Assembly: GCA_944376795.1 (NCBI GenBank) | Contig: CALWDW010000001.1 | Span: 72,915 to 136,914, forward strand | Source of the DNA: an uncultured Christensenellaceae bacterium | GTDB lineage: Bacteria > Bacillota > Clostridia > Christensenellales > UMGS416 | Direction: 5' to 3' | Length of the DNA stretch: 64,000 nucleotides | Part shown: positions 53,812-62,832 of the stretch, piece by piece | Position numbering within the stretch: the stretch's first letter is position 1 | How the letters are laid out: each line of letters opens with the position of its first letter | Program-made: the position numbers and the translations under genes | Notes under the pieces: model-generated | Database searches by the model: none | What the model was told of the DNA's origin: nothing | The model's input: only the letters and a program-made list of their open reading frames with translations

Positions 53812-53840
53812 ATTATACCCAAAAAAACCTGGGTTGGCAA
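53812..53840 (-). promoter_or_regulatory. Promoter of plsX-rnc-smc-ftsY
   Basis: TTGCCA (53840-53835), a 17-base spacer and TATAAT (53817-53812) on minus. The -10 is the centre of a GGGTA-3-TACCC palindrome (53808-53820), itself flanked by CCCAGG/CCTGGG arms. Confidence 0.75.
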
Positions 53841-53846
53841 GAACCC

Positions 53847-53875
53847 TTGACAACCGTCCACGCTGCGTGTACAAT
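53847..53875 (+). promoter_or_regulatory. Promoter of glyQS
   Basis: TTGACA at 53847-53852, a 17-base spacer and TACAAT at 53870-53875. It is back to back with the plsX promoter. Confidence 0.85.
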
Positions 53876-53879
53876 GGCC

Positions 53880-54084
53880 TTAACTGCATAGCGCGTTGAT
53901 CGGATCAAAGATTCGAGGGATCGCATTCCCCAGAGAGCCGGCGGGCGGTGTGAGTCGGCGAATGCCCTTCGAAGAAGGCGCCCGTGAGCGCAGCCTGGAA
54001 AGCGGGCCGGCCATGCCGGTCAAAAAGGGTGGAACCGCGAAACGACCTTTCGTCCCTTTATGGACGGAGGGTTATTTTATTTTT
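53880..54084 (+). promoter_or_regulatory. T-box riboswitch of glyQS (glycine)
   Basis: The leader has a stem I region with AGAGAG and GGTGTGAG elements (53933-53956), the conserved T-box sequence AGGGTGGAACCGCG (54026-54039), and a terminator stem (54044-54055 with 54062-54073) followed by a T-rich run to 54084. A glycine specifier GGC is most likely at 53977-53979, but the stem I pairing is not certain. Uncharged glycyl-tRNA would favour the antiterminator and readthrough. Confidence 0.88.
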
Positions 54085-54097
54085 GGAGGGTATCTGC

Positions 54098-55486
54098 ATG
54101 CCTAGTCAAGTCACGATGGAAAAAATTGTAGCCCTGTGCAAGAACCGCGGCTATGTATATCCCGGTTCGGAGATCTACGGCGGCCTGGCCAATACCTGGG
54201 ACTACGGTCCCCTGGGGGTGGAGTTCAAAAACAACGTCAAGCGCGCCTGGTGGCAGAAATTCATCCAGGAGCTCCCCTACAATGTTGGTTTGGACTGCGC
54301 CATCCTGATGAATCCCATGACCTGGGTAGCTTCCGGCCACGTGGGGAACTTTAACGATCCGCTGATGGACTGCCGCAAGTGCAAGGCCCGCTTCCGTGCC
54401 GACAAGCTCATCGAGGACTTCCTGCACGCCAAGGGGGAGGACGCCGTGGTGGACGGCTGGAGCAACGAAAAGATGGAGCAGTTCCTGAAAGACAACGCCG
54501 TCCCCTGCCCCGAATGCGGCGCCCATGACTTTACCGGGATCCGCAAGTTTAACATGATGTTCAAGACCCACCAGGGCGTTACCGAGGACAGCCAGGCCGA
54601 GATCTACCTGCGCCCCGAAACGGCCCAGGGAATCTTTGTCAACTTTAACCATGTAGCCCGCACCAGCCGCAAGCGCATTCCCTTTGGCATCGGCCAAATC
54701 GGCAAGTCCTTCCGCAATGAAATTACGCCAGGGAACTTCACCTTCCGTACCCGGGAGTTTGAGCAGATGGAGCTGGAGTTCTTCTGCAAGCCCGGTACCG
54801 ACCTGGAGTGGTTTGCCTATTGGAAGGAGTACTGCATGAACTTCCTTCTCAGCCTGGGCATGAGCCAGGAGCATGTCCGCATGCGTGACCACAGTCCGGA
54901 GGAACTTTCCCACTATAGCCGGGGCACTTCGGACATTGAGTTCCTCTTCCCCTTTGGCTGGGGGGAGCTCTGGGGCATCGCTGACCGCACAGACTACGAC
55001 CTGAAGGCGCACTCCACCACCAGCGGCGTCGCCATGGAGTATATGGATCCCGAGACCAACGAAAAATATATCCCCTACTGCGTAGAGCCCTCGGTGGGCG
55101 CCGACCGTATGGCGCTGGCGTTCCTCTGCGAGGCCTATGACGAGGAAGAGATTGCGGCCGGCGACACCCGCGTGGTACTCCACCTGCATCCGGCCCTTGC
55201 CCCGGTAAAGGCCGCTGTACTGCCCCTGCAGAAGAAGCTCGCTCCCCAGGCGCAGGAGGTCTACACAATGCTCAGCAAGCAGTTTGCCGTAGACTTCGAT
55301 GTGACCGGCTCCATTGGAAAGCGCTACCGCCGTCAGGATGAAATCGGTACGCCCTTCTGCATCACCTATGACTTTGACTCTCTGGAGAATCAGACCGTTA
55401 CCATCCGTTTCCGCGACAGCATGGAGCAGATCCGTCTGCCCATTGACGGGCTGGTGGAATTCCTCCGGGAAAAGGTGGCTTTCTAG
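54098..55486 (+). CDS. glyQS: Glycyl-tRNA synthetase (dimer type)
   Basis: This 462-residue class II synthetase of the alpha2 type charges tRNA-Gly. The N-terminus has [17 protein letters not shown] zinc-type pair CRKC near residue 91 and CPEC near 136 follows. Motif 2 is in the [21 protein letters not shown] region near 207, and [21 protein letters not shown] near 330 is motif 3. The anticodon-binding domain is C-terminal. ATG 54098 is chosen because GGAGGG lies directly after the T-box terminator. It is a single-gene unit. Confidence 0.96.
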   Translation: MPSQVTMEKIVALCKNRGYVYPGSEIYGGLANTWDYGPLGVEFKNNVKRAWWQKFIQELPYNVGLDCAILMNPMTWVASGHVGNFNDPLMDCRKCKARFRADKLIEDFLHAKGEDAVVDGWSNEKMEQFLKDNAVPCPECGAHDFTGIRKFNMMFKTHQGVTEDSQAEIYLRPETAQGIFVNFNHVARTSRKRIPFGIGQIGKSFRNEITPGNFTFRTREFEQMELEFFCKPGTDLEWFAYWKEYCMNFLLSLGMSQEHVRMRDHSPEELSHYSRGTSDIEFLFPFGWGELWGIADRTDYDLKAHSTTSGVAMEYMDPETNEKYIPYCVEPSVGADRMALAFLCEAYDEEEIAAGDTRVVLHLHPALAPVKAAVLPLQKKLAPQAQEVYTMLSKQFAVDFDVTGSIGKRYRRQDEIGTPFCITYDFDSLENQTVTIRFRDSMEQIRLPIDGLVEFLREKVAF

Positions 55487-55515
55487 CCGCCTCTCCCCTG
55501 CCAGGCTTATCGCAG

Positions 55516-55549
55516 GGCCCCGCTCTCCCCATGGGAAAGCGGGGCCTTG
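55516..55549 (+). terminator. Terminator of glyQS
   Basis: GGCCCCGCT (55516-55524) pairs with AGCGGGGCC (55538-55546) and is followed by TTGG. The stem is strong but the T-run short. Confidence 0.65.
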
Positions 55550-55620
55550 GTAGTGTATAAAAACTCCGGCCATACGGCGCCCGCGCCTTGCGCGCCGCAA
55601 CAAACGGCGGCCGTCTTACC

Positions 55621-55658
55621 AACAGAAACGCGCCCCGCGGATTCCTCCGCGGGGCGCG
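55621..55658 (-). terminator. Terminator of the FHA/PP2C/protease operon
   Basis: A perfect 13-bp stem CGCGCCCCGCGGA-4-TCCGCGGGGCGCG (55629-55658) is followed on minus by TTTCTGTT. Confidence 0.75.
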
Positions 55659-55702
55659 CCGTTATCGATCTGATTCTGGTCCTTTACTTCATATCCTGCC
55701 AA

Positions 55703-56053
55703 TCATTCCAAGGGATCTGGCACCCTGGGAGCCTCTTCCTCTATTGCGGCCCATACGAAGAGCGTCTCCGAAATGCCGCGCAGCCGCTCCACATGGCGCA
55801 GCACCAATGCCTCCAGCCACGATCGCGCACTATCTGCCTTTATGAAATCGATTTGGACCTCCAAAGGCTCTATATAGAACTCTCCCGCATACAGCAGCAG
55901 CCCCTCGCCCGGCTTCAAATCCGGTATCTGCTCAGCTTCCCGCAGCATTCCCTGGGCGTCCAGGTGATAAATGATCTCCGGCGTGTACTCGGTAAGCTCC
56001 TCATTTCCCGCCGGCTGCAGTCTTCCGTCCTTCAGGCAATACGCAGCCGCCAT
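55703..56053 (-). CDS. Protein of unknown function, last gene of the FHA/PP2C operon
   Basis: This 116-residue soluble acidic protein starts at ATG 56053, with AAGGAG 9 bases upstream, 4 bases after the protease gene. I recognise no domain. A beta-rich first half (LTEYTPEIIYHLDAQG, GEGLLLYAGEFYIEPLEVQI) is followed by a helical second half (SARSWLEALVLRHVERLRG). No membrane segment or signal. Its tight coupling to the FHA protease makes a shared role likely. Confidence 0.65.
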   Translation of the reverse strand: MAAAYCLKDGRLQPAGNEELTEYTPEIIYHLDAQGMLREAEQIPDLKPGEGLLLYAGEFYIEPLEVQIDFIKADSARSWLEALVLRHVERLRGISETLFVWAAIEEEAPRVPDPLE

Positions 56054-56057
56054 AGCA

Positions 56058-57356
56058 CTACTCCTTGGTTACCACGAAGCGGTTGGCATTATCGCAGAGA
56101 TAGAAGGTATCTCCCACGGCCAATCTCTCCGCCACGTTAGCTGTTAGCTTTTTGCCATTGCCCAGGAATGTACCGTACGAAGAGCCCAAATCGGTAAGCA
56201 GGAAGCAGTCCCCATTGGCGTCGTAAGCCACCTGGCAATGCCGTCCGCTGATTCCCGGCGTATTCCTGTCAAACACGACGTTGCAAACGGCGGGATCCCG
56301 TCCTATGACTACCTTGCCCCGGGTCAAATCAAAGCTCTGCCCCGCATACTTGCCCGTCACCCCGCGGAGTACGGCCTTACGGTTGCTAGGCCCGCGGCCG
56401 GCCGCCGCGCCTTGTCCCGCAGCTCCGCCAGCTGCAAAGATTCCCTCTCTCCGCTTCTGGGACATCACCAGGAGGAAGGCGCCGCCCGCCATGGCCAAAA
56501 TCCCAATGGGCAGGAACACATAGCCAAACCATTTCTGCGTCCATCCCAGGCCGCCGGTCATATTGTAGGCAATCCGCTCCCCGTCCAGGATCTTGGTCAG
56601 TTCATCGATGATGATAGCATAATTCATACCCAGACTGGCTCCGGTCTCCGGATCTACGGCGCCTGAGGTGTTAATCCCGATAACATTTCCCTTCTCGTCC
56701 ACCAAGGGACCGCCAGAGTTGCCGCCCGCAATGGACACATCCATTTGGAAAGCCTCATAGGTGGCCCAGGAAGGATTGACTCGATTGCTGATGATCCCTC
56801 GGGTAATGGTTACATCGTCCAGCCCGAAGGTGGGGAACTGCTGCCTATCGGAGGAATTCCCCGGGAAACCCAAGGCATAAGCCGTCTCCCCCATTTTGAC
56901 GGTATCCGATGCCCGCAGCATCAGCGGAACGCGTTTATCGGTAGGAGTGGGTAGCCTGAGGATCGCAATATCCTTCTCGGAACCGCCGGAATAGTATACC
57001 ACCTGTGCCTGAACAAAGTCGTTTTCCGCCGCGGAGTAGTATACCTGCACCATTCCGGTAATGCTGGCATCCATCTTGGGATAGGTATAGGCCTGCTCTA
57101 CCACGTGGCCGTTGGTAACAATATATTCCACCGGCTGTCCCGGCTTTCCAATAGCCCAGCCGGTCCCCCATCCGCTTTGGGAATTCCCCTGGGTATCCGC
57201 CACCGTGGCATACACCATCACGATGCCGTTACGCGCCTCATACGGCTCCATGCCGCCGCCCGCCAGGCCCAGTATACCGAATACCAAGCCTACAAGCCCC
57301 ACTGCCAGCAGCAGAATCGCAACGATCTGCATGCTCGTCCATTTCTTTCCCCCCAT
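56058..57356 (-). CDS. Membrane trypsin-like serine protease with C-terminal FHA domain
   Basis: The protein has 432 residues. A membrane helix (about 9-31) leads into a trypsin-fold (S1C-like) domain with the full triad: His84 in VTNGHVV, Asp129 in EKDIAIL, Ser214 in GGNSGGPLV. A second helix (about 278-298) returns the chain to the cytoplasm, where a Gly/Ala linker is followed by an FHA domain (about 335-430, IGRDPAV, SGRHCQV and DLGSSYGTFLGNGKKL). FHA domains bind phosphothreonine. The topology suggests an outside protease controlled from inside by phosphorylation. There is no PDZ domain. It overlaps the PP2C gene by one base. Confidence 0.9.
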   Translation of the reverse strand: MGGKKWTSMQIVAILLLAVGLVGLVFGILGLAGGGMEPYEARNGIVMVYATVADTQGNSQSGWGTGWAIGKPGQPVEYIVTNGHVVEQAYTYPKMDASITGMVQVYYSAAENDFVQAQVVYYSGGSEKDIAILRLPTPTDKRVPLMLRASDTVKMGETAYALGFPGNSSDRQQFPTFGLDDVTITRGIISNRVNPSWATYEAFQMDVSIAGGNSGGPLVDEKGNVIGINTSGAVDPETGASLGMNYAIIIDELTKILDGERIAYNMTGGLGWTQKWFGYVFLPIGILAMAGGAFLLVMSQKRREGIFAAGGAAGQGAAAGRGPSNRKAVLRGVTGKYAGQSFDLTRGKVVIGRDPAVCNVVFDRNTPGISGRHCQVAYDANGDCFLLTDLGSSYGTFLGNGKKLTANVAERLAVGDTFYLCDNANRFVVTKE

Positions 57357-58285
57357 TACTGTTCCTCCTTCTCTTCTCCATAATATCGCAAAACGATAGC
57401 TGTATAATTATCTTGGCCAGGCTTCCCAGCGGCCAAGATCTCCTCCTCCAGCTTCTCACAGCATGTCTGCGGCGGCAATGCCAGGCACTCCCGGAGCTGG
57501 CGCAAAGTCAGCGTATCGCTCACCCCGTCGGAGCAAAGCAGAATGGCATCCTCCGGCTGCAGCAGGAAAGGGATCCGCGTATGGTCACTGTGTGGGTCCT
57601 CTTTCCCGATATATTCCGAAAGTGCGCCTGCCTGGGGGTCGGTAAAGGCTTCCTCCAAGGGAAAAGCCCCCTCCAGCGCCCGCAGCGTCAGTTCATTCCG
57701 ATATTCCTGCCGGAGATTCATTCCATACAGCTTCCCCTCCCGCAGCAGGAAGAGATCGCTGTCCCCTACACACCAAAAGGAGAGAGCGTTTCCCCGCAGA
57801 ACGACAGCCACCAGCGTGGTGCCCCCACGCCCGCGAAACTGCTGGTACACCTGGCCGGAATGGCGCCGGATCCAGTCCGGCACGCCGTCATCCTCTTCCC
57901 ACGGAAATGCTTCCAGCAGAGAGGCAACCGTACCCGCCGCAATCCTGCCTCCCTCCGCCATGCCGCCCATACCGTCGCACAGCACGGCCAGCAGGCCCTG
58001 TTCCGCATACCGGTCAACCCGGGAGATTCCAAAGGCATCCTGCTGCTCCTCCCGGTTCCCGATCCCCTGGAGGTTGGCCACTTCCAACACAGGCCGTGCT
58101 TCCGGCTGCTGGGTCACAGGTTCCTCCGTGACCAGAATACGGCGTCTTTTTTTCCGCCGCCGGCATACCAGGAGCAGTACGAGGATGAGCAGCAGCACGA
58201 CGGCCAATCCCGCCGCCGCCATCCATACCTGCAGCACGCTGTCCGGGAACAATGTCTGGCTCAGCCACGCGCGCACGCTCTCCAT
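57356..58285 (-). CDS. Membrane-anchored PP2C-type protein phosphatase
   Basis: This 309-residue protein has one membrane helix (about 20-40) with a basic stop (CRRRKKRRR) and a cytoplasmic PP2C domain (about 70-305). Metal and catalytic motifs are DGMGG (104-108), GDSDLFLL near 173, CSDGVSD near 249 and GQDNYTAI near 290. PP2C enzymes remove phosphate from Ser/Thr. It lies 3 bases after the FHA gene and overlaps the FHA protease gene. No Ser/Thr kinase gene is in the window. Confidence 0.93.
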   Translation of the reverse strand: MESVRAWLSQTLFPDSVLQVWMAAAGLAVVLLLILVLLLVCRRRKKRRRILVTEEPVTQQPEARPVLEVANLQGIGNREEQQDAFGISRVDRYAEQGLLAVLCDGMGGMAEGGRIAAGTVASLLEAFPWEEDDGVPDWIRRHSGQVYQQFRGRGGTTLVAVVLRGNALSFWCVGDSDLFLLREGKLYGMNLRQEYRNELTLRALEGAFPLEEAFTDPQAGALSEYIGKEDPHSDHTRIPFLLQPEDAILLCSDGVSDTLTLRQLRECLALPPQTCCEKLEEEILAAGKPGQDNYTAIVLRYYGEEKEEQ

Positions 58286-58288
58286 GCC

Positions 58289-58828
58289 CTATTCCTCATT
58301 CCACCGGAACTGCTCGCCGCACAGCGGCAAAAAGATCAGCTGGCTTTTTCCAACCTCAATCACATCATACGCTTGGAGCGGACGCACCATCTCCACTTGC
58401 TCCCCGTTGCAATAGGTAATGCCGCGGCCCAGGCCCGGAGACACAGAGAATGTGTTGTGCTTAGCATCGTAGGACACCAAAGCATGGTTTTCTCTCGACA
58501 CCATATCGTCGTCGGCCAGCGCCACATCCATGGATGCCGCCCGGCCAATAAAGTTCCGCCCGGCTACCAGACGGTAATCTGCGCCGCGATGCGGCCCCGC
58601 AATGCAGATCAGGAAGCCCACGGCCGGATCAATGCCAATCTCCTTCTTCAGGATGGCAACGGTTTTACCGGGATCCGTATCATACACCGCCACATCCGGC
58701 ATCACAGCCACCGTCTTTCCGATAGAACCTGCTGCCACGGTTTTCTCCACTCCCGTATTGTTCTGGCAATAGGGGCAATGATCGAACCGCGCGTCGTCAT
58801 AGAAATGTCCATTGTCACACTGCTTCAT
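58289..58828 (-). CDS. FHA-domain protein with N-terminal zinc-ribbon-like motif
   Basis: This 179-residue cytoplasmic protein begins with CDNGHFYDDARFDHCPYC (Cys4, His8, Cys18, Cys21), a likely zinc site. Two similar Thr-containing segments follow (EKTVAAGSIGKTVAV and DPGKTVAILKKE), possible phosphorylation sites. The C-terminal FHA domain (about 85-165) has RNFIGRAASMDVAL, SRENHALVSYD and the YCNGEQV end. It would bind phosphothreonine partners. GGAGGGG precedes ATG 58828, and it is first in the operon. Confidence 0.88.
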   Translation of the reverse strand: MKQCDNGHFYDDARFDHCPYCQNNTGVEKTVAAGSIGKTVAVMPDVAVYDTDPGKTVAILKKEIGIDPAVGFLICIAGPHRGADYRLVAGRNFIGRAASMDVALADDDMVSRENHALVSYDAKHNTFSVSPGLGRGITYCNGEQVEMVRPLQAYDVIEVGKSQLIFLPLCGEQFRWNEE

Positions 58829-58867
58829 CGTGACCCCTCCTTATAATACCTTTGCTACTTATCACGT

Positions 58868-58873
58868 ATTATA
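58868..58873 (-). promoter_or_regulatory. -10 element of the FHA operon promoter
   Basis: TATAAT (58873-58868) with TG one base before it forms an extended -10 on minus. No good -35 lies at 17 bases. Confidence 0.5.
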
Positions 58874-59378
58874 TCATATTTTCTCTTTTTGGCTATACCA
58901 CTTTTGTATCAAAATCAAAAAAACTACAATTTCTGCCCTTGGAGGTTTTCTTATCCTCCAAGGCAGGCATCCTTTCGCATCACAGAGCGGGCCAACGCTT
59001 TTATTAACCCAGAAAGCATAAGGACGTGCCATGGCCATAACGCTGGCTGCCGGCAAAGCAAAGCAGTCGGACGGCTGGCTTCCCCCTCCGGTTCTCAACC
59101 CCTGGCTCTATGCAGACAGACGTTGGGCGGTGTCTTGCATTGGCATGGAAGCCAAACCGCATTGGAGATTCTGCGCCGTGCCCATAGGGTACGCCGCCCT
59201 GCCCTGTTTCCGGTCTTCTTCCGCGCGCTATATGATATAGGTCCGGTGTGCGTTTCATTCCAGTTCTTGGAATTTGGGACGCGCGTTGATCGGGTGCGCC
59301 CACGCTGCCTTGCCGCCGGATGCGGGACTTTTCGCAAAATTTCCAGAAAGTATTGCGCGTCCTCCCCCATACCGTCAG
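58874..59378. other. 505-base stretch without a recognisable gene
   Basis: Frames here translate to low-quality, Cys/Arg/Pro-rich sequence on both strands. A strong hairpin CCTTGGAGG-9-CCTCCAAGG is at 58937-58963, without a close T-run. No tRNA, tmRNA, SRP RNA or RNase P signature was found by eye. Confidence 0.6.
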
Positions 59379-59417
59379 AAAAAGCCCCCAGGTGCATGCC
59401 CTGAGCATGCCGGGGGC
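59379..59417 (-). terminator. Terminator of the ruvC-ruvA-ruvB-queA operon
   Basis: On minus, GCCCCC and GCATGC arms pair with GCATGC and GGGGGC, followed by TTTTT (59383-59379), about 100 bases past the queA stop. Confidence 0.85.
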
Positions 59418-59517
59418 TCTCCATCGCTCCGTCTCCATCTTCTAAGGAGTAAAAGTCGGGACAGGCCTGCGGCCCATCCCGATATTTTCCTTCGCAGCCG
59501 TACGCCTGCGGTTTATC

Positions 59518-60552
59518 TTACAGGATCAGCATGGCATCGCCAAAGCTGAAGAACCGATACTTTTCCTTTACGGCAATCTCATACACGCGCAGTATCTCCT
59601 CCCGGCTGGCCAAAGCGGAGATCATCATCAGCAAAGTCGATTCCGGCAGATGGAAATTGGTAATCAGCGCATCCACGCCGTGGAATGTGTAGCCCGGATA
59701 GATAAAGATTTTCGTCTCTCCCGCCCCGGCATGGGCAACGCCCTGGTCATCGGTTACCGTCTCCAGGGTCCGCGCCGAGGTAGTGCCCACGCAAATCCAC
59801 CGTCCTCCGCGGGCGCGGATGGCATTGAGGGTATCCGCCGCCTCCTGTGTTACCTCGTAGGCCTCGGAGTGCATTATGTGCTGGGTAACATCCTCCACCT
59901 TGACCGGGCGGAAAGTCCCCAGGCCCACGTGCAGCAGCACCGGGACAATGGTAACCCCTTTGGCACGGATGGCCTCCAAAAGCTCCGGTGTAAAGTGCAG
60001 CCCCGCCGTTGGCGCCGCCGCCGATCCGGTCAGCCTCGCATACACCGTCTGGTATCTTTCCCGATCCTCCAGCGCTGCATGGATATACGGCGGCAGAGGC
60101 ATGACGCCGCAGCGGTCCAGCACCTCTTCAAAAACGCCCTGGTATGTAAATACAGCCTCCCGCTTTCCGTCCTCCAAAATGGCGGTAATCCGTGCCGTCA
60201 GCAATCCGTCCCCGAAAACAAACGTTTGCCCAGGAACGGCCTTGCGACCCGGCTTGGCCAAAACCTCCCAAGTATCCGCCGCCCGGCGGTGCAGCAGCAG
60301 GAGTTCGATCTTGCCGCCGGTTTCCGGGCGCACGCCCAGCAGGCGGGCAGGCATCACACGGGTATCATTAATGATCAGCGCGTCTCCTGGCTGCAAGTAA
60401 TCGATCACATGACGGAATACCGTATGCGTCACCGACCGGTCATCCCGGCGGTAGACGAGCAGCCGGCTGGAATCCCGGGGCTCCACCGGTTTTTGGGCAA
60501 TTCTTTCCTCGGGAAGATCATAGTAAAAATCTGAGGTCTTCAATCTGCGCAT
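59518..60552 (-). CDS. queA: S-adenosylmethionine:tRNA ribosyltransferase-isomerase
   Basis: This 344-residue enzyme moves the ribosyl part of SAM to preQ1 in tRNA in queuosine synthesis. It begins [16 protein letters not shown] and shows [11 protein letters not shown] near residue 60, [12 protein letters not shown] near 177 and [16 protein letters not shown] near 307. Full length. It follows ruvB by 3 bases, a common order. Confidence 0.96.
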   Translation of the reverse strand: MRRLKTSDFYYDLPEERIAQKPVEPRDSSRLLVYRRDDRSVTHTVFRHVIDYLQPGDALIINDTRVMPARLLGVRPETGGKIELLLLHRRAADTWEVLAKPGRKAVPGQTFVFGDGLLTARITAILEDGKREAVFTYQGVFEEVLDRCGVMPLPPYIHAALEDRERYQTVYARLTGSAAAPTAGLHFTPELLEAIRAKGVTIVPVLLHVGLGTFRPVKVEDVTQHIMHSEAYEVTQEAADTLNAIRARGGRWICVGTTSARTLETVTDDQGVAHAGAGETKIFIYPGYTFHGVDALITNFHLPESTLLMMISALASREEILRVYEIAVKEKYRFFSFGDAMLIL

Positions 60553-60555
60553 CTC

Positions 60556-61632
60556 CTATAGTAGCGATTGCTGCTGCACTTTGGGGGACTCTTCCTGGTC
60601 TGGCGGCGGATATCCCAGATGCGTATAGGCCAAAGGCATCACCACACGGCCCCGCGGTGTGCGATTAATAAAGCCCAGCTGCAGCAGGTACGGCTCGCAG
60701 ACATCCTCAATGGTAACAGCTTCCTCCCCGGTGGCCGCTGCCAGGGTGTCGATGCCCACCGGACCGCCGTGGTATTTCTCGATCATGGTGGTCAGGATTC
60801 TGCGATCTACATGATCCAGCCCTAGGGCGTCTACCTGCATCATATCCAAGCCGAACTTGGCCACCTCCTCGGTAATGACCCCCCCGGCCCGAATCTGCGC
60901 ATAGTCCCGGACCCGCTTCAGCAGGCGATTGGCAATGCGGGGCGTCCCCCGGGAGCGCCTGGCGATTTCCACGGCCCCCTCCTGCTGGATGGGCGCCTGC
61001 AGGATACCCGCGGAGCGCAGCACAATCTGGGTCAGCTCCTCCACGGTATAGAGCTCCAGGCGGCAGATCACGCCAAAGCGGTCCAAGAGCGGCGAGGTCA
61101 GCATGCCTGCCCGCGTGGTCGCTCCGACCAAAGTAAAGTGAGGCAGATCCAGCCGGATGGACCGGGCGCTAGGCCCTTTGCCGATGATGATATCCAGCTT
61201 GAAATCCTCCATCGCCGGGTACAGCACCTCGGCCACCGCGCTGCTCAGCCGGTGGATTTCATCCACAAAGAGCACGTCGCCTTCCCGGAGGTTGGTGAGG
61301 ATGGCCGCCAAATCTCCCGTTCTCTCAATGGCCGGGCCCGAAGTGATGCGAATCTGCACCCCCATGGCATTGGCAATGATCCCCGCCAGGGTTGTCTTTC
61401 CCAGGCCAGGCGGGCCATAGAGAAGAACATGATCCAGCGCATCCCCCCGCTGCTTGGCCGCTTCGATATAGATGGAGAGCTGCTCCTTGATCTTCCCTTG
61501 GCCTATATAGTCCCGGTCATCCAGGGTCTGCGGGCGGAGGCTGACCTCCATCTCTCCGTCCTCCAGCAGCGCATCGGGGGTTATGGACCGCCGGTCCGCC
61601 CCTTGGCTTTCGGTCATTTTCTTCTCGATCAT
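60556..61632 (-). CDS. ruvB: Holliday junction branch-migration ATPase RuvB
   Basis: This 358-residue AAA+ motor drives branch migration with RuvA. It has [14 protein letters not shown] near residue 70, [10 protein letters not shown] near 120, GATTRAG near 165 and a C-terminal winged helix with [18 protein letters not shown] 61632 is preferred because AGGGG lies 9 bases upstream; the GTG at 61638 is too close. It overlaps no coding sequence beyond a few bases of ruvA's end region. Confidence 0.96.
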   Translation of the reverse strand: MIEKKMTESQGADRRSITPDALLEDGEMEVSLRPQTLDDRDYIGQGKIKEQLSIYIEAAKQRGDALDHVLLYGPPGLGKTTLAGIIANAMGVQIRITSGPAIERTGDLAAILTNLREGDVLFVDEIHRLSSAVAEVLYPAMEDFKLDIIIGKGPSARSIRLDLPHFTLVGATTRAGMLTSPLLDRFGVICRLELYTVEELTQIVLRSAGILQAPIQQEGAVEIARRSRGTPRIANRLLKRVRDYAQIRAGGVITEEVAKFGLDMMQVDALGLDHVDRRILTTMIEKYHGGPVGIDTLAAATGEEAVTIEDVCEPYLLQLGFINRTPRGRVVMPLAYTHLGYPPPDQEESPKVQQQSLL

Positions 61633-61634
61633 GC

Positions 61635-62237
61635 TCACTTGCCCCTATCCAGCGCACCCAGCGCCGCCACAATGATTTCCTCCACAGTGGAAAGCCCGGC
61701 CGGCACGGCCGCTACGGCACGGCTGGCTTCCGTAGAGGAGTACCCCAAGGCCATCAGCGCATCGACAGCTTCCCGGGCCGGTGTTCCCCCATCGGATGCC
61801 GGTGCGGCGGCATGCACGCCTGCCGTCAGGAGCTGGTCGTCCACCCGCTCCTTCAGCTCCAGGATCAACCGTTCCGCCGTCTTTTTCCCAATACCCGGTA
61901 CCCGGGCGATGGAACGGGCATCTCCGGTCACCAGTGCAACGGCGATTTCCTGGGGCGTCATGCTGGAAAGAATATTCATCCCCACCTTGGGCCCTACGCC
62001 GCTGACCGCAATGAGCTTGAGGAACATCTGCTTCTCTTCCACGGAACCGAATCCAAAAAGCACCATGGCGTCTTCCCGGATATGCAGGTACGTGTAGAGC
62101 CGCGCTTCCTTTCCCACTTCGGGCAAAGAGGCCAGGGTCCTTGTCCCCACCTGCACCTCAAAGCCCACGCCCCCTGCCTCCAAGACGGCGGACTCCATGG
62201 ATTTATCCAATACAATTCCTCGGATACTGGCAAGCAT
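61635..62237 (-). CDS. ruvA: Holliday junction DNA helicase subunit RuvA
   Basis: This 200-residue junction-binding subunit has an OB domain ([28 protein letters not shown]), two helix-hairpin-helix motifs ([13 protein letters not shown] and [15 protein letters not shown]), and a C-terminal RuvB-binding domain ([15 protein letters not shown]). It lies 9 bases after ruvC. Confidence 0.96.
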   Translation of the reverse strand: MLASIRGIVLDKSMESAVLEAGGVGFEVQVGTRTLASLPEVGKEARLYTYLHIREDAMVLFGFGSVEEKQMFLKLIAVSGVGPKVGMNILSSMTPQEIAVALVTGDARSIARVPGIGKKTAERLILELKERVDDQLLTAGVHAAAPASDGGTPAREAVDALMALGYSSTEASRAVAAVPAGLSTVEEIIVAALGALDRGK

Positions 62238-62246
62238 GGCTATCTC

Positions 62247-62747
62247 CTATCGTATCGTATATTGTGCGCCGTTCATCCCGGTATTGGCATGGCAGATGGC
62301 AATGGCGCAGGCGTCGGCCGCATCGTCCGGCCGAATGATATCATCCAGGTGAAGGAGCGTCTTCACCATCTGCTGCACCTGGAGCTTGTCCGCGTGGCCG
62401 TAGCCGCAGACGGCCAGCTTGACCTGCATCGGCGTATACTCGAATAGCTGGCTGTCGGTCACCGCATTGGCTGCGGCGATCAGGGCTACGCCCCGCGCCT
62501 GCGCCACGTCAATGGCCGTGGTAACATTATGATAAAAGAAGAGCTCCTCCAGTGCGATGGCATCGGGACGGAAGGCTGCGATAACCTCCTGCACATCGTG
62601 ATAAATCATAGAGAGCCGGCGCGGCAGCGGCGTGCCCGCCGGCGTGGTAATGACGCCATACTCCACAGGCCGGAGAGACCGCCCGTCGCTGGAGATTACG
62701 CCAAACCCCACTGTGGCCAGTCCCGGATCAATGCCCAGTATTGTCAC
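62247..62747 (-). CDS. ruvC: Holliday junction resolvase RuvC
   Basis: This 166-residue nuclease cuts Holliday junctions. The acidic residues are in ILGIDPGLATVGFG (Asp7 region), ALEELFF (near 67) and the late DDAADACAIAICH (near 140). The start is GTG 62747, chosen because GGAGG lies 9 bases upstream and the length then matches the family; the ATG at 62780 would add an unrelated tail. Confidence 0.95.
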   Translation of the reverse strand: MTILGIDPGLATVGFGVISSDGRSLRPVEYGVITTPAGTPLPRRLSMIYHDVQEVIAAFRPDAIALEELFFYHNVTTAIDVAQARGVALIAAANAVTDSQLFEYTPMQVKLAVCGYGHADKLQVQQMVKTLLHLDDIIRPDDAADACAIAICHANTGMNGAQYTIR

Positions 62748-62785
62748 GTTTCTGTGCCTCCGTCCCTCCGATATGTTCACTCCCT

Positions 62786-62814
62786 ATAATAAGCCCGCCG
62801 CCGAAAACTGTCAA
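62786..62814 (-). promoter_or_regulatory. Promoter of the ruvC-ruvA-ruvB-queA operon
   Basis: TTGACA (62814-62809), a 17-base spacer and TATTAT (62791-62786) on minus. Confidence 0.8.
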
Positions 62815-62832
62815 CCGCAGCCCCCTCGCCGG

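Noticed and set aside
54077..55603. 508-codon minus-strand open frame
   Set aside because: It is antisense to glyQS, which has full family motifs, a T-box and a ribosome binding site. Long antisense frames are common at this GC content.
57413..58846. 477-codon plus-strand open frame
   Set aside because: It lies opposite the PP2C and FHA genes, which have clear catalytic motifs; its translation shows no domain.
59004..59438. 144-codon minus-strand frame in the gap before the FHA operon
   Set aside because: Trp/Arg/Cys-rich composition, no ribosome binding site, and it runs through the queA terminator.
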